From the NCBI GenBank assembly GCA_022539475.1, contig VCMS01000065.1, forward strand, positions 357,054 to 421,053: a DNA stretch of 64,000 bases, read 5' to 3'. The notes under the pieces are model-generated. The model ran no database searches, was not told the origin of the DNA, and saw nothing but the letters and a program-made list of their open reading frames with translations. The DNA is from Gracilaria domingensis. Its lineage: Eukaryota; Rhodophyta; Florideophyceae; Gracilariales; Gracilariaceae. The translations under genes and the position numbers were made by a program. Below, one piece after another: positions 44,805 to 55,783 of this stretch. How positions within the stretch are numbered: the first letter of the stretch is position 1; every line of letters starts with the position of its first letter.

Positions 44805-45736
44805 TTAATAGAGATATTGACGTTGCTTTCACGTTCTCGTTTAATTGTTTCATTTGTACTGCTCTTTTTTATGAATAGAGAGATATAATTTAAAGCTCTA
44901 ATTTGCTGTGTTCATTTTTTCGAATCAAGTTTTGCTTAGTTACAGTTTTGCACGCAGCTCATTTGAATCTTCTACTAAATGTTGTTTCAATTTAATCCCA
45001 TTCAGGTTTGGAAGTATTTGAAATCTCTTGAGTACAAAATATGTGTAGATACACAGTTACGCTCTCTCTGAGTGTTGATCAATTTTGGTCAGAATGCCAG
45101 CTCATAACAAAGTTATTATTTCTGGGTACAACATAGAATCGTAATTAACAGAAAACTAACCAACGACATTTGGAAAGCGTGCATGCCCAAGATATTCGTT
45201 TTTGTCATATATCCCTCTAATTGACCTTCAAAGTTTAAAAGAAGGCATCTAGTCGCTATAGAGCTTCATATGGAAGTCCTAATACATCTTTGCAATTACA
45301 TTATCTTACCATTTATCATCGGTCTCTTGACATGAGAAAACAGAAATTTAGGATTTTCCCGCATCCCTCTTGCCCAAAAGTAGAAGGAAAGAGGGGCGCT
45401 GAATCGATTGCACATATTTTCAAGAGCGAAACCGTAACCGTTTTGGAGATACAAAAAAAGGTTTGATTTTGTCCAAGATTAGCCTTTTACGAAAGGTACA
45501 AACTCTACTCAAAGTGTGCCGTGGCACAGTTACAAAATCTGCAACGGATGTTACACGTCCCACAACTTTCAGAGAGACTACAAAATTGTCAAAAGTTAAT
45601 TCTTGTGCGTAAAACTCTGTGCGTTACATACTGCTTATGAGCTGCAAGTGTTTTAATGTTTAAAATTTTCTCCACAAATTGTAGTTCTTTGATGCTCGAA
45701 ACAGCAGAGAGCGGGAAAAGGTAAGTTTCGGAATAC
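44805..45736. other. No gene recognised
   Basis: AT-rich DNA between the Harbinger-like pair and the MULE. It contains a short GTGCCGTGGCAC palindrome near 45518. No protein, RNA gene or long repeat seen. Confidence 0.5.
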
Positions 45737-45745
45737 TTTCATGAC

Positions 45746-46048
45746 GGACTACGGAGAATCTACGCACTGTAGATAATGTAGAAAAAGGCCCCAGATCCTC
45801 CACTTTTATGTAACAAAATATCCGAGATCCTCCCTTTCGATTGTAACGCTCCCAACATCACAGGAGCCAATTACGACATTCCACTTGGCTAGCTCCTCTC
45901 TTTCCAGCCCTTTTATTGGTCCCAGGCTCCTCAAGGGCGTGACCAGCGCCAGCCAGGGATATGATCTGAGTGGCGCCGCGCCAGCGGTGCCACGGAACTG
46001 GCACACTACAACGCAATTCAAAACCAGTACATCACGGCGCTCTTTTTC
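45746..46048 (+). repeat. MULE left terminal inverted repeat
   Basis: It matches the reverse complement of 53172-53470 along its whole length, at roughly nine bases in ten by eye, with a few short indels. It includes CTGTAGATAATGTAG and CTCCCTTTCGATTGTAACG. Confidence 0.93.
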
Positions 46049-46212
46049 CCACTCTTTCCCAACATTTGCATCTCGTTATGATCATGAATCTTCTTCGGAA
46101 GTAAGTTTGCGTGTGCACTCCATATTTCGGAGCTTAGGAAGGTGAAAAAGTAGGACGATCGAAAATAACCATCTCTTTGACTTTACGGCCAATTTGCTCA
46201 CGTTCACCCTTT

Positions 46213-47358
46213 ATGTTTACGTTTCGCGATTCGAAAGATATTACCGTTCGCTATCCGCCGGAAGACACATTGGATCATGATATCTTTAACTTTCTCGATC
46301 CTTGCAATTCCCATTCTGCCGACGAGTTTGACGAGAACTTTCGCTCGGTTAAGACTGTTGAAGACTTTGATCCGTTAAAAGATCCTTCATTTCGTGATCT
46401 TAGCTTTTTTGAAAAGAAAAACATACGAAGAATAGTTGAAGATATATCCGAGTTTCTTACGAACGTTCAAAAGCGAACCAATATGCAATTCGAACGAAAG
46501 GCTCCTGGAGGATTTAGTGAGCTTCGCAGGCTCTGGTATCACATAATTTTTGGTCTACGAAATGCAACAGATAGCGATGGTAACATAGGATCTATTTTAA
46601 TTACTTATAGAAAGGAAGGAACCTGGTTCTGCAATGTTCTACTTGCGGCTGGTATATGTGATATGGAACCTGAGTGTGGAGTTGTGTACATCCCGGTGGA
46701 CTCTGGGTGTCGAATAGGTCATAACGCAGAGATATTTGATACTCTATCGAGATCAGAGCAATTGGAAGTTCTTCAGAAGTACAAGAAGAGGTTTTTGGAC
46801 AAAGTATATCTTACACCTGGAGAGATTTCTAAGATATTTGTGCCGATAAATGTTAAAGGAGTTCATTGGGGACTGCTTTTCGGAGAACGTGTAAAAGGAC
46901 ATGAATGGCGGATTTACTGGGGGGACAGTTTAGGATGGGAATGTCCGGAGAAATGTAGAACTTTGGTGTCCCTCATGATTGAATTTGCTCTTGAGGAAGA
47001 GATAACGTGAGAGTATCCAGCTAAGAACTACATATTAGACGTTCTGAACTATACGAGACAAAAGGATTCGTATAGCTGTGGAGCGTACGTACTGTCAACA
47101 ATGGCCCAATTTGCTCGCACTACAGAGTACCTTCCGAATGTCGGCTTTTTCAAAGGTCATCCTCCTGCACTAACCGAACGTTTCCGATGGACTTGTGTGG
47201 AAGCTCGTCTTTCTACTGTAATTGCCATTAGTCACAGGATCCCTGTGACTGACGACGTGGTGGTAGATGCAGAGCACATGAGTCGTCGCGAGCGTATTTA
47301 CGCCGCACGGCATGAGAACGTGGGCTTGTCAAGGACGTTTGCGCAGGTTCCCTTCTAG
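46213..47358 (+). pseudogene. Ulp1-like (C48) cysteine protease in the MULE, one TGA
   Basis: From ATG 46213 the frame is open for 265 codons, has TGA at 47008-47010, and continues in the same frame to TAG 47356-47358. The catalytic His lies in VKGVHWGLLF, the Asp in IYWGDSLGW, and the Gln...Cys pair in RQKDSYSCGAYVL after the stop, so the truncated product would lack the nucleophile. Ulp1/SENP proteases cut SUMO or similar proteins after a di-glycine; the role in MULEs is not known. The N-terminal ~180 residues are not recognised. Beyond the TAG the same frame runs on as a Lys/Ser-rich tail to 47580. It starts about 165 bp inside the left TIR. Confidence 0.85.
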
Positions 47359-47674
47359 AAAAAGAAGGATGGAAATAAATGTGCTCTGATGAGGGCGAAA
47401 GTGCCGCAGGCAGGAAGTTTGAAGCCTATACTGAGTGGAAATGGGTCAAAGAAAGAAAGTAACTGCCAAAGCGAACAAAAACGCAGTTTACAGGCTTCGC
47501 CGCTGCCCAGAGTAGGACCAGAAAAATACGTTCGGTACTCTTGGAAAATGCACCTATGCTGTGAAGTGGGACTGCTGTGATCTGCATTGATGTCGCTTTA
47601 TGCGTTATTCTACATTGTAATTATGCATTGGCTTTGCATACCTGTTCGTACAGCAGAATGCCCAACGTGACTTC

Positions 47675-47711
47675 GCACACGTGGATTGCTTCGACGCAAC
47701 TCCACGTGTGC
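47675..47711. terminator. Strong hairpin downstream of the Ulp1-like gene
   Basis: GCACACGTGGATTGC and GCAACTCCACGTGTGC pair over 15 bp with one bulged C around a TTCGAC loop. It lies about 315 bp after the Ulp1-like stop. It could protect or end the 3' end of that transcript; nothing more can be said. Confidence 0.4.
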
Positions 47712-48079
47712 TAAATCAGTCAATGGGCGCTCTCTGCACTCAGGTGGTGCCTACTATCCTACATGTAGGAGTAGCACTGCGTTAATATAGTAACTATTAT
47801 GTTAGTATGCATTTCTGAGCCCACTAGAAGGGTTCAGAACTCTAGATAAAGGGTCAGAGAGACGCCTAGCGGTGTCTCGACCCAACACAACATTGCGTTC
47901 ATCAACTTTATTATTCTATCAACCTTACCCAATACCTTGGGGCAGTGCAGCTAAGTAAGTTATTACTGCGTCTAGGCCTCTGTGCCTTTCTAACATCTTT
48001 TGTGTTTGCGCCTTTCGTGCGAGCACTGCTCTTCTCATCTAAATCCCAGTACCGGTCGAAGCGCCTTAGGCGTGGACGG
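47712..48079 (+). other. Intergenic part of the MULE
   Basis: Non-coding DNA between the two MULE genes. No gene is recognised; it probably holds the transposase promoter. Confidence 0.45.
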
Positions 48080-48372
48080 GAATCGGGTGGCGTTTACCAA
48101 AGGCTTCTTTGTCTTCAGTGAGCCCCACCGGAGCTTCGGCTCGGATAACGGTGTCGGTCGAGAGACCTGGTGCTACACGGACCTAGTGGCTGGACGGGAA
48201 GCTGTCCGTTGGGATTTTAGTTGAGAGCCGCGTCACGTCTTCTGCGAGAGACTAGCTTGGGCATAGAGTGAAGACTTATCTTCAGTTAGTAAACTCTCCT
48301 TGGGACGTCTCGTAGGAAGTCTATACGCTTGTCTCTGGACGCGTAGAGATAAGTTTGGCTGCAGAATTCGCG
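48080..48372 (+). other. Structured leader module of the MULE transposase
   Basis: GAGC-TTCG-GCTC hairpin (UUCG loop), GGATAACGGTGTC, GGTC-GAGA-GACC hairpin (GNRA loop), CTGGT, then GAAGA-CTTA-TCTTC, GTCTCGTAGG and CTGCAGAATTCG. The order and sequence match the Copia-1 leader module (20340-20850), but the spacing is shorter. In both elements the module ends about 240-255 bp before the start codon. Two unrelated transposon classes sharing it suggests a captured host RNA or a common cis-acting RNA. Confidence 0.72.
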
Positions 48373-48624
48373 TGCAGTTTGTTGTTGTCCGTTGTTCGTT
48401 TTCTCTTGACTGGTGGTTGTCCAACCACTAGTTTGTCCCTTTCCTTTCTTTGCCCTGGGATCTTCGCCTTGGCATACTACGTTTATTTCTTTGGTGGATT
48501 CTGGACCCACGTTGGTCTCTTTTGAGTGGCTGGTTGTTCTACCCTGACTTTCTTTCTGCTACGAGAGGCAAGTGTAAGGGTCTGTAAACACCCGCGTCGT
48601 TTGCCACCAAAATGACGTCCAGAT

Positions 48625-51600
48625 ATGCTAGTAGCTAAAGGTACGAGTTGTGCTAAGGAGATGAAGGCCTCCGGTGAACCCCAGAAGCATGTATTGAAGG
48701 AAAGCGACGAAGGAGGGGATGTTCTTGACTTGCCTGGCTACGTTCATGACTTATGTGCGCAGGGAAGCTATGAGTATGGCGTAAAGTTTGTGAAACAGGT
48801 TACTCGATCGAAAGCCTATCGACTAAATGTGAGACTTAGGTGTCTCATGCATAAGAAAAAGCCTCCCGGTTCTGGCTGCCGAGCCGCCTTCATGGCGAAG
48901 GCGCGTAGAAATGGACAAGGTTGGATTGTCTCCGGGTCTTACGCTCATAATCATGAGCGATTTAGCACGAACTGTCGTGGTAAGAAGGACAAACGCCGAG
49001 ACGCGGTGAAGTCTGTGATATCGAAGAACTGTCGTAGCGGATATAAGATTCCCTTTATTCATTACAACCCTACCGCACTAAAAAAGGGAAACGATTCCGA
49101 TGATGATGACTTTACTGAAGCTCAGGTTTCACCCCGTCCGCAGCGGGTTAAGGATTGGCTTGGATCACTCTCACCGAATCAGATGAACGGCACTGATCAT
49201 ATGAATTCTAAGGAGGTGGGAAATCTGTCATCAGGAGTGCATGTGATACATATCAAAGATGATCATAAAGGAGCATTGGAAGCGAAAGAGGGCGAAGAAT
49301 CAGTAGTTATCGTCGCAGGTTCTGAGAAAGCCTCTGCAGTAGACAATACTGGGACGCAAAAGGAACTTGGGAGTTCGGAAGTCCGTTCGGTAAGTTTCCT
49401 TTCGATTTCAAGGAGCGCAAAATAGAATTGATTGCACTCATCTTACAAAGAACCCCACTTCCTCTTTTTGAGACACAGAATAGTTTAAGAGAGAAATCCA
49501 GGCGCACAGGTTCTAAGAAAAAAGAGCAGATGGAGCAGTCGAATCGATTCGATGAGTCGGTGTCCACAGTAGCTTTCAGGGAGGGGATGCTCTCCGAACA
49601 CGTATTGAAAGAAGCTGGGCCTGCGCAGAAAGTACTGACAGGACCTGAACAAGGAGGGAATATGATGGAAGGGGAGCTGACGCAGAAGTTATGGCCTGGA
49701 GATGAGGTGGGAGGGGAGCTGCCGCAGAAGGTGGGGGCAGGATCCGAGACGGAAAATGTCAGAGCCGGGGCCGAAACCGGAGGACAGCTAACGCAGAAGG
49801 TAATTGGAGGGGCTGACAGGTGCAAGGGGCGAAATATGTCCACGAGCGACGAAGAAGACTCACAAAGTTCTGCTTCGCAGGAGAATTATACTGATGAGGA
49901 ATGTGTGCGACAGGGATTTCTGGCCTATTTACATCAGGTGAACGTTCTCCATTCCTGTGAAATTCTGCAGCAGTTACAGGTCATTGCCGAGAATTTCGGG
50001 TTCAAACTGTACACTAGAGATTCTAAGTATGCAGAACATGATGGTCGAAAGGTTCTACTTCCTGGATATCTCCATTGCGCAATGTCAGCTAACGAGGAGT
50101 ACAAATGTCGCTACGGTTTTAAGCTTCGGCGAGTGAGAGTATCAAGTACTGATACTCAGGGCTATACATTGTCGCAAAACTTTTCACGAGCTTCACACAA
50201 TCATGCTGCGAGTCCAACTACCATGCATACCGTACTGTACTGTCACCGAAAATGAGAAGAGAAGCAGAACATCTACGCGACAAACTTTATCTTCGGTACA
50301 ACACTGTACTTAGCCTCATTGAGGATAAGTTCAGCGTCAAGATCGATAAAACTTTATTTCGAAAAAGGCTGAAGTATTCATCTGACTCTCGATACCCGAA
50401 GGACAAAAAATGTCTTCGCCTGTATCAAAACTTGCTTCAGCTCCATTCTCAGAACCAAAGGCATAAGGTTTATTGTGCTACTGGGGCTCAAAAAGAACTA
50501 CATTATGTGGCTTGGTGCTTGGAGCAGTGAGGGGTTGATTATGACAGGTTCGGGATTGTCCTTGGAGTTTCTGTGTACTGCAAGTCCGTAGCAAACCGTT
50601 TCAACATCCGACTAATTAGTGTGAATGGTAGAGATAATACTGGTCACTTACGCACGTATTTTATGGGGTACATCGTGAATGAGACAATGGAGAGCTTTGT
50701 ATGGTACCTGAGTCGCTTTAAAGAGTGTGTGAAAATCTCTCCAAGCTGCTTTGCGATTGATCAGTGTACCGCACTTATCGGAGCTTTGCGTGAAGTTTTC
50801 CCGCTGTCCTCAATAACATTAGACGATTGGCATGTTAATAAGAACCAAAACTCCAATACCGAACGGTGGTGCAATTCAATACATAGAGGGGGATGGGGGA
50901 AGGAAATGGGAGAAGCATTGCAGAAATTGAGGCAAAGCACAACCGTCGAACAGTTTCAAGCTCAACGTCTTTCCTTGGAGCAGCGTTTCTTTACGAACTT
51001 CAACACTACAATGCCCCGTTGGTATAGATTCCTATATCATAAAAACCCAGAGATGCTGGTGCGATGTTACAAGGATGTCCATACCCCTCGGCGGTTCCTC
51101 TTTCAAGGCAGTGGATATTCGGAGACGTCACATTCACGATATCGCAGTTGTATTCTCTCCAACGAAATCCCATTCTCTCGAAGTGCCTAATGTTATGAAA
51201 AACATCACCGAACGCTTGGACGAGCAGGTTCAAAGGGCGTCTGTAAGTGACACCACACTGCGAAACAAACTACTCACTTCTGGTATTCCACTCACAATGA
51301 ACACGTCCACCCGAATGGTTCAAACATACACGCCCTATTGTCTTCAGAAATTCCTTAACCGTAGTGTTCGGTTTTCCTCATATTTTGTGGTTGTTGAGGC
51401 GACAGTCCTCCCTGCCAGAGATGCACCATTCAATTTCAATATCGACACAGAGGATTTGGAGATAACTTCGGTGCATTCAATTGCAGTATTCACCATAAGA
51501 AGGTCGTGCAATGAAAACCCTCCCAACCCGGAGACTTACACCGCCTATCTGTCCTCAAGCGATTCAATCTGCAATACCATTCCGGAGGTGAATGCTGTTA

Positions 51601-52364
51601 AAGGTGGGTGTACCTGTCGCAATACCACAGCATCCGGGTTTCCCTGCCCCCATCTTACCCGTCTTTTTGCCACGTTCACTGACGTATGTGAGCGATGGCC
51701 CCAGATACGAAGCGTGCTCAATACAAGATTCCGGATTGAGGATTTATGACATCCTTACTGGTGCCGAGATGCTTCAAAGTGGCCTTTGTTCGAAATTATG
51801 AACCTGAGGGCCAGAATGGGTTCTTCTCTTTCCATAAATGGACAGAACCTTAATCAAGAAATGGAAAATCGAGACATTAAGCTGCAAGAAGAACATCAGT
51901 CCCATGCACCACAAAGTTCTGACAATCTCAGAAACGCCGCTGCAGACGTTGCGGTTGAGATGCGAAGAAAGAAAAACAGTGAGATCTCGTCGTATGTGGC
52001 TTATGCAGACGGCAAAGAACTTTGCGACCAGATGCACCGTGTTGCTGAGACGTATGGAGAGATAGCTGTTTAGAGTTTGCAAGATTACCTGAGACATGGT
52101 TTGCATCAGCTAAATTCCGGGAAGTATCCCCAGAAGCCGGAACAATCTCTTCCCGAAAAAACCCGTTTTCCTGATCGGCTTTCTCAGTCCGAACATGTGC
52201 AGAACGTGGTCAAAAATACAAACGCTGGTCTTGGAAAATTATCTCGTAAGCGGAAAAAGGCTTATGGCGAACGCAAAAGACCTTCCAAAAAGCAAAAAAC
52301 TAGACCAGAAAGAAGAGCTCTCATGTCATGTGATAACGGATCTACGGGATTAACATTAGGTTAA
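48625..52364 (+). pseudogene. MULE transposase with two FAR1/FLYWCH-like fingers and SWIM finger
   Basis: Exon 1 (48625-49389, from ATG) carries a first finger-like domain (LRCLMHKKKPPGSGC ... SYAHNHERF). Exon 2 (from 49479) has Gln-Lys-Val repeats and a second such domain (YKCRYGFKLRR ... ASHNHAAS). At 50252 the frames overlap (CGAAAATGAG), a one-base shift. After TGA 50528-50530 in the same frame comes the MULE core: VYCKSVANRFNIRLI (family D-G-T-Y-K-T-N-R; the Asp position is Tyr here), NETMESFVWYLSRFK, AIDQCTALIGAL (second Asp) and DDWHVNKNQ. A shift near 51170 leads to the SWIM finger GCTCRNTTASGFPCPH. In-frame TGA 51747-51749 and TAG 52071-52073 interrupt a basic C-terminal tail. The protein would bind the TIRs and excise the element. 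Confidence 0.87.
49390..49478 (+). other. Intron of the MULE transposase gene
   Basis: GTAAGT donor after EVRS; pyrimidine-rich CCCACTTCCTCTTTTT and a GACACAG acceptor before NSLREKS. 89 bp, phase 0 on both sides. It removes an in-frame TAG at 49423-49425. Confidence 0.72.
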
Positions 52365-53171
52365 TCACAGCCTCTTCAATATCCAAGACAAGCGATACAG
52401 CGAGCATTGGACATTCTAGACCATCCGGAAAAACAGTATCAAAATACGAAGGGGAATCCGTAGTTAGAAATCTTTTCTTGGGAAACAATAATAAAAAGCC
52501 GTGCTAGATGTGCTCAATGTACCAAAGCAGCAGAGAGTGCCCTTGGAATGAAGCAGGGCAAAGTCGCTCTCAAAAACGTTTTGAAACATAGAGCGTATTG
52601 GCTTGATTGATATGGTTGATTAAAGAATGTTCGAATCTGTAGGCGAAAGTCAAATGACGTTGAAAGAAGATGATCGAAAATGTGTTAACTCGCACGGATG
52701 CATTTGCGGGGCTTTTCGGTGCTGATTTTTTGGTCAGATATGTAAAATGTTTTGCTTCTGCCCTTTGGATTTTTCTGTTCAATGACCAGCACGGAGACTA
52801 GTTTTGTATTTATAATTCTGGTGCTGTCTTGGAGACCTATACAAAAAAGTTTGGGAGCTTCTTTGAAGCGTTTCTGACCGTTTGATTTCGTTTCAAGATG
52901 TGTGTGCGTCTTAGCGCTTAAAACTGTATGGCGATAGAACCAAAACGAAAGCACATTAGGGTTTTTGTCGAGCCTTTCGTGTCAGGGCTCAGTATATTTT
53001 GGCAATAAAAGGACAAAAAGTGCACATCGGCATTGCTCACGCTGAGCTGCCTTGAGACACTGGAGAAACTTCCCATGCGAAGAAGAGGGAAAAAGCACAG
53101 TGGCATTTGTCACGCTCCGCTATCGTAAGACACGAAAGAAACTCCCTGTGTGGAGAAGAAGGAATAGGTCT
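52365..53171. other. MULE right sub-terminal region, no gene
   Basis: AT-rich DNA between the transposase tail and the right TIR. No ORF with recognisable content. AAACTTCCCATGCGAAGAAG (53067-53086) is echoed by a similar stretch near 53137, a short imperfect direct duplication. Confidence 0.45.
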
Positions 53172-53470
53172 GAAAAAGAGCGCCGTAATGTACTGGTTTT
53201 GCGCTGTGGTGTGCCAGTTTTGTGGCGCCGCTAACGCGGCGCCATTGAGGTCATATCTTTGGCTAGCGCTGGTCACGCCTCTGAGGAGCCTGGAACCAAT
53301 AAAAAGGCTGGAAAGAGAGGAGCTAGCCAAGTGGAATGTCGTAATTGGCTCCTGTGATGTTAGGAGCGTTACAATCGAAAGGGAGGATCTCGGATATTTT
53401 GTTACATAGAAGTGGAGGATCTGGGACCTTTTTTCTACATTATCTACAGTGCGTAAATTCTCCGTAATTC
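53172..53470 (-). repeat. MULE right terminal inverted repeat
   Basis: Reverse complement of the left TIR, ending CTCCGTAATTC at the TTTCATGAC duplication. Confidence 0.93.
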
Positions 53471-53479
53471 TTTCATGAC

Positions 53480-53781
53480 AAACATAAAACATTTTTATTT
53501 TTATAAAAAGGGTTCATACATATATTCTAGCAAGTATCATCGCTTTTGCGTCGTAAGCAGTGTGTTGTACGTAGACTTTTTGTAAGTTGATCGCTGTTTT
53601 TCTCGAATACCTGATCGTAGATGTACAGAAATAATGTTGATACTGCCGCTATCTCGAAATCAGAACTCGTGTTACTCGCATTTACTTTGAGCTAACCGTG
53701 TCAATTGCAGGCGTTCTGAGAGATCAATGCAAGATCTTTTGAAGCACCTAAGCTTGACTTTGCTACAGTTCGGCAAAACAT
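53480..53781. other. No gene recognised
   Basis: Short AT-rich spacer between the MULE and the left arm of the foldback. Nothing recognisable. Confidence 0.5.
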
Positions 53782-54006
53782 GTTAATGTTGTCTTACAAT
53801 GTGTTGCAAATAGCGATATGAGCGGTATATATCGTTGTTTGCAACGGCAAACGTTTTGCTTTATGAACTTGAATAGTACTGATTTCAACATAATCCGTTA
53901 CCTTTATGTCCCATGCACTGAAGTACTCTAATCCTACTACGACTGCCCGAGAACTTTTGCGTCATACCATCGTTTTACTTCTTACTTTGCCGATACCTGA
54001 AATACG
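53782..54006 (+). repeat. Left arm of a foldback split by the Gypsy insertion
   Basis: It pairs with 63776-64000 in reverse orientation, with scattered mismatches. An ORF of unknown nature (ATG 53906) starts in this arm and runs through the former loop into the Gypsy LTR. The right arm may extend past the window. Confidence 0.88.
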
Positions 54007-54187
54007 TGAAATAGCAGATATTCTATCGAAAGTATCAGGTGTTTCATGGGTTCAAAATTTTGAAAATAATTACAAACGTTTTTTATTTGATTTGTTTACA
54101 GGTCACCTTGCTGGCGCGTTGGGTTCATTCAATAAATTTGTAATTGGATGTCAGTTGAACATGTTCAACGTCTTTGTGTTTCGGGAT

Positions 54188-55734
54188 TGTGGACGCCATT
54201 TTTGTGGACGAATGGCGCGGGTGGTGACAATCCAACTGCAGAAACGAAACACCAGGGGGTACCAGCCGTCGTGCTGTTGTTGACGCCAACGTAGCGTTCT
54301 GTTGTTGCTAGCGTATGGTAGGCAGCAAAGATCAGCAGCCCTGTGACAGCAAACTAGAGTAGTCCACAGCTGGGCGGGGAGCGAAAGAACGCAAAGGGTG
54401 CGCAAACGTCAACCTAAGTTCGTCGGAACTGTGTACTGGTAGTTGCAAGCGACGGCGTAGAAGTGCAAGCGAGCCCAAGACAGGGCAGCACGACTAGCCG
54501 CGTAGAGACGAGTTGTGAAGCGGGAGACCAAGCCGCTCACTGTTGGGTTGAATGTAGGAAGGTTGATGGCAAGGGGGAGCAGACTGCTCTGAAGGGTGGT
54601 GGGGGTGTGCCAAAGGAAGTGTGTGTGAGGTCGTCAAGGTGGTCTGCCCCCTCCAGATGTTGGAGACCATCGCTCTTCGGAGGGGGGTTTATATAAAGAA
54701 ATGAGCCATTGAATAATCTCAAAGAATGCATACTAGTCGTATTTCTAATCTAAGGTTCACTAGTTACTACTTGTATATTTATGTCTTGTGTGGGTTTCTT
54801 GATTGGTTCCTCCCACAACTGCTGTTTTGATGCGGTCATAACCACCTGGCCATAATGAGTCTCTTGACCGTCTCTTTATAGACGCGAAGCAGCTTCTCAT
54901 TGAGACAGGTCAGGTCGCGTGTGCCTTCCATTCCACAGAAAAGTTGTCCGAAATTCCATTAGTTTTGCCCGAATCGATGAGTCGTTTCCATTTGATTGAT
55001 GACATGTAAGGTTATCCCCTTGTTGACAAGTAATAATTCCTTTCCATGGGACATGTCACCGACATGTCCTCAGCTGTTTTGTTCGTAATGGTTTGTCAAC
55101 AAGACATTAATTCCTTCCCAACAATTTCTTGTTGAAAATTAATCAATTTCCCTAACTAATTGTCAGTTCCTTCCCAATGCATTGGTGGACTAATGTCTCA
55201 GGTGCACCCAGTAAACTGCCACGTGGCCACCACTCTGTCAACTGCTGAGTGGTGCTGCACATATACCTGCATCACGCCATCCGACTGTCTTCGTCACCTT
55301 GCAGACATCCCACCGAGTCGCTGCAGCCACCCTTGCACCTATCGTTCATCCTGCCACCTCCCATGCCACCCCGTACCCGCTCAGTCCTCGATGTAGAGGC
55401 AGAGGAGGCCTCCATCGTGGACGAGATTCACGAAATTCTCTTCAACGTCACGTACGATTACCGCACGGGCTACATTGCTGGCTTCCGCGACGCCGTTTTC
55501 AGGATCCGCGCCGCGCTACAGGAGCTAATTCGCGCCGCCGAATCCGTAAGAACTGGAGACGTGCCGTTGACTCGTATTACCCTGAATGGTGTGCGTCGTA
55601 TTCAGCGTTGAGTCCGCCCTAATTGCTTGATACTGAGGGCTTCCTGCTGCTTCTAGTAAAAATCTGCTTTCTTTGCGTAACGGGCGCTCCTCTTCAATGC
55701 TTCTCCACACGCTCTTCTGCGCTGCATCTTCACA
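54188..55734 (-). repeat. Gypsy 3' LTR
   Basis: 1547 bp, TG...CA. A TTTATATAAAG box (54688-54698) reads as TATA on either strand. Differences from the 5' LTR seen by eye: GACAATCC/GACAACCC, CACAGCTGG/CACAGTTGG, CTAGCCGCG/CTAGTCGCG, CTGCGCTGC/CTGCTCTGC. Confidence 0.95.
55363..55611 (+). CDS. Antisense ORF in the Gypsy LTR (82 aa)
   Basis: ATG to TGA on the strand opposite to the element, downstream of the bidirectional-looking TATA box. The product begins MPPRTRSVLDVEAEEA, then has a helical, Arg/Glu-rich stretch (FRIRAALQELIRAAESVR). An identical ORF sits in the other LTR (63394-63642), which proves little because the LTRs are nearly identical. It may be chance. Confidence 0.25.
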   Translation: MPPRTRSVLDVEAEEASIVDEIHEILFNVTYDYRTGYIAGFRDAVFRIRAALQELIRAAESVRTGDVPLTRITLNGVRRIQR

Positions 55735-55747
55735 CACTCCCCACCTA
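55735..55747 (-). promoter_or_regulatory. Gypsy polypurine tract
   Basis: AGGTGGGGAGTG on the minus strand directly before the 3' LTR: the plus-strand DNA priming site. Confidence 0.75.
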
Positions 55748-55783
55748 AGCGGTCGCTTCGTCTGGGCGGCCGTGAATTAAATC

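Larger units (their letters stand above)
45746..53470 (+). mobile_element. Complete MULE with ~300-bp TIRs and 9-bp target duplication
   Basis: 7725 bp. The ends GGACTACGGAG and (reverse complement) GAATTACGGAG start inverted arms of about 300 bp. TTTCATGAC lies directly outside both ends (45737-45745 and 53471-53479). A 9-bp duplication and long TIRs are the hallmark of Mutator-like elements. Two genes lie inside, both on the plus strand: an Ulp1-like cysteine protease (46213-47358) and a MULE transposase (48625-52364). Ulp1-like domains inside MULEs are known from plants. Both genes are damaged, so the copy is probably non-autonomous now. Confidence 0.93.
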
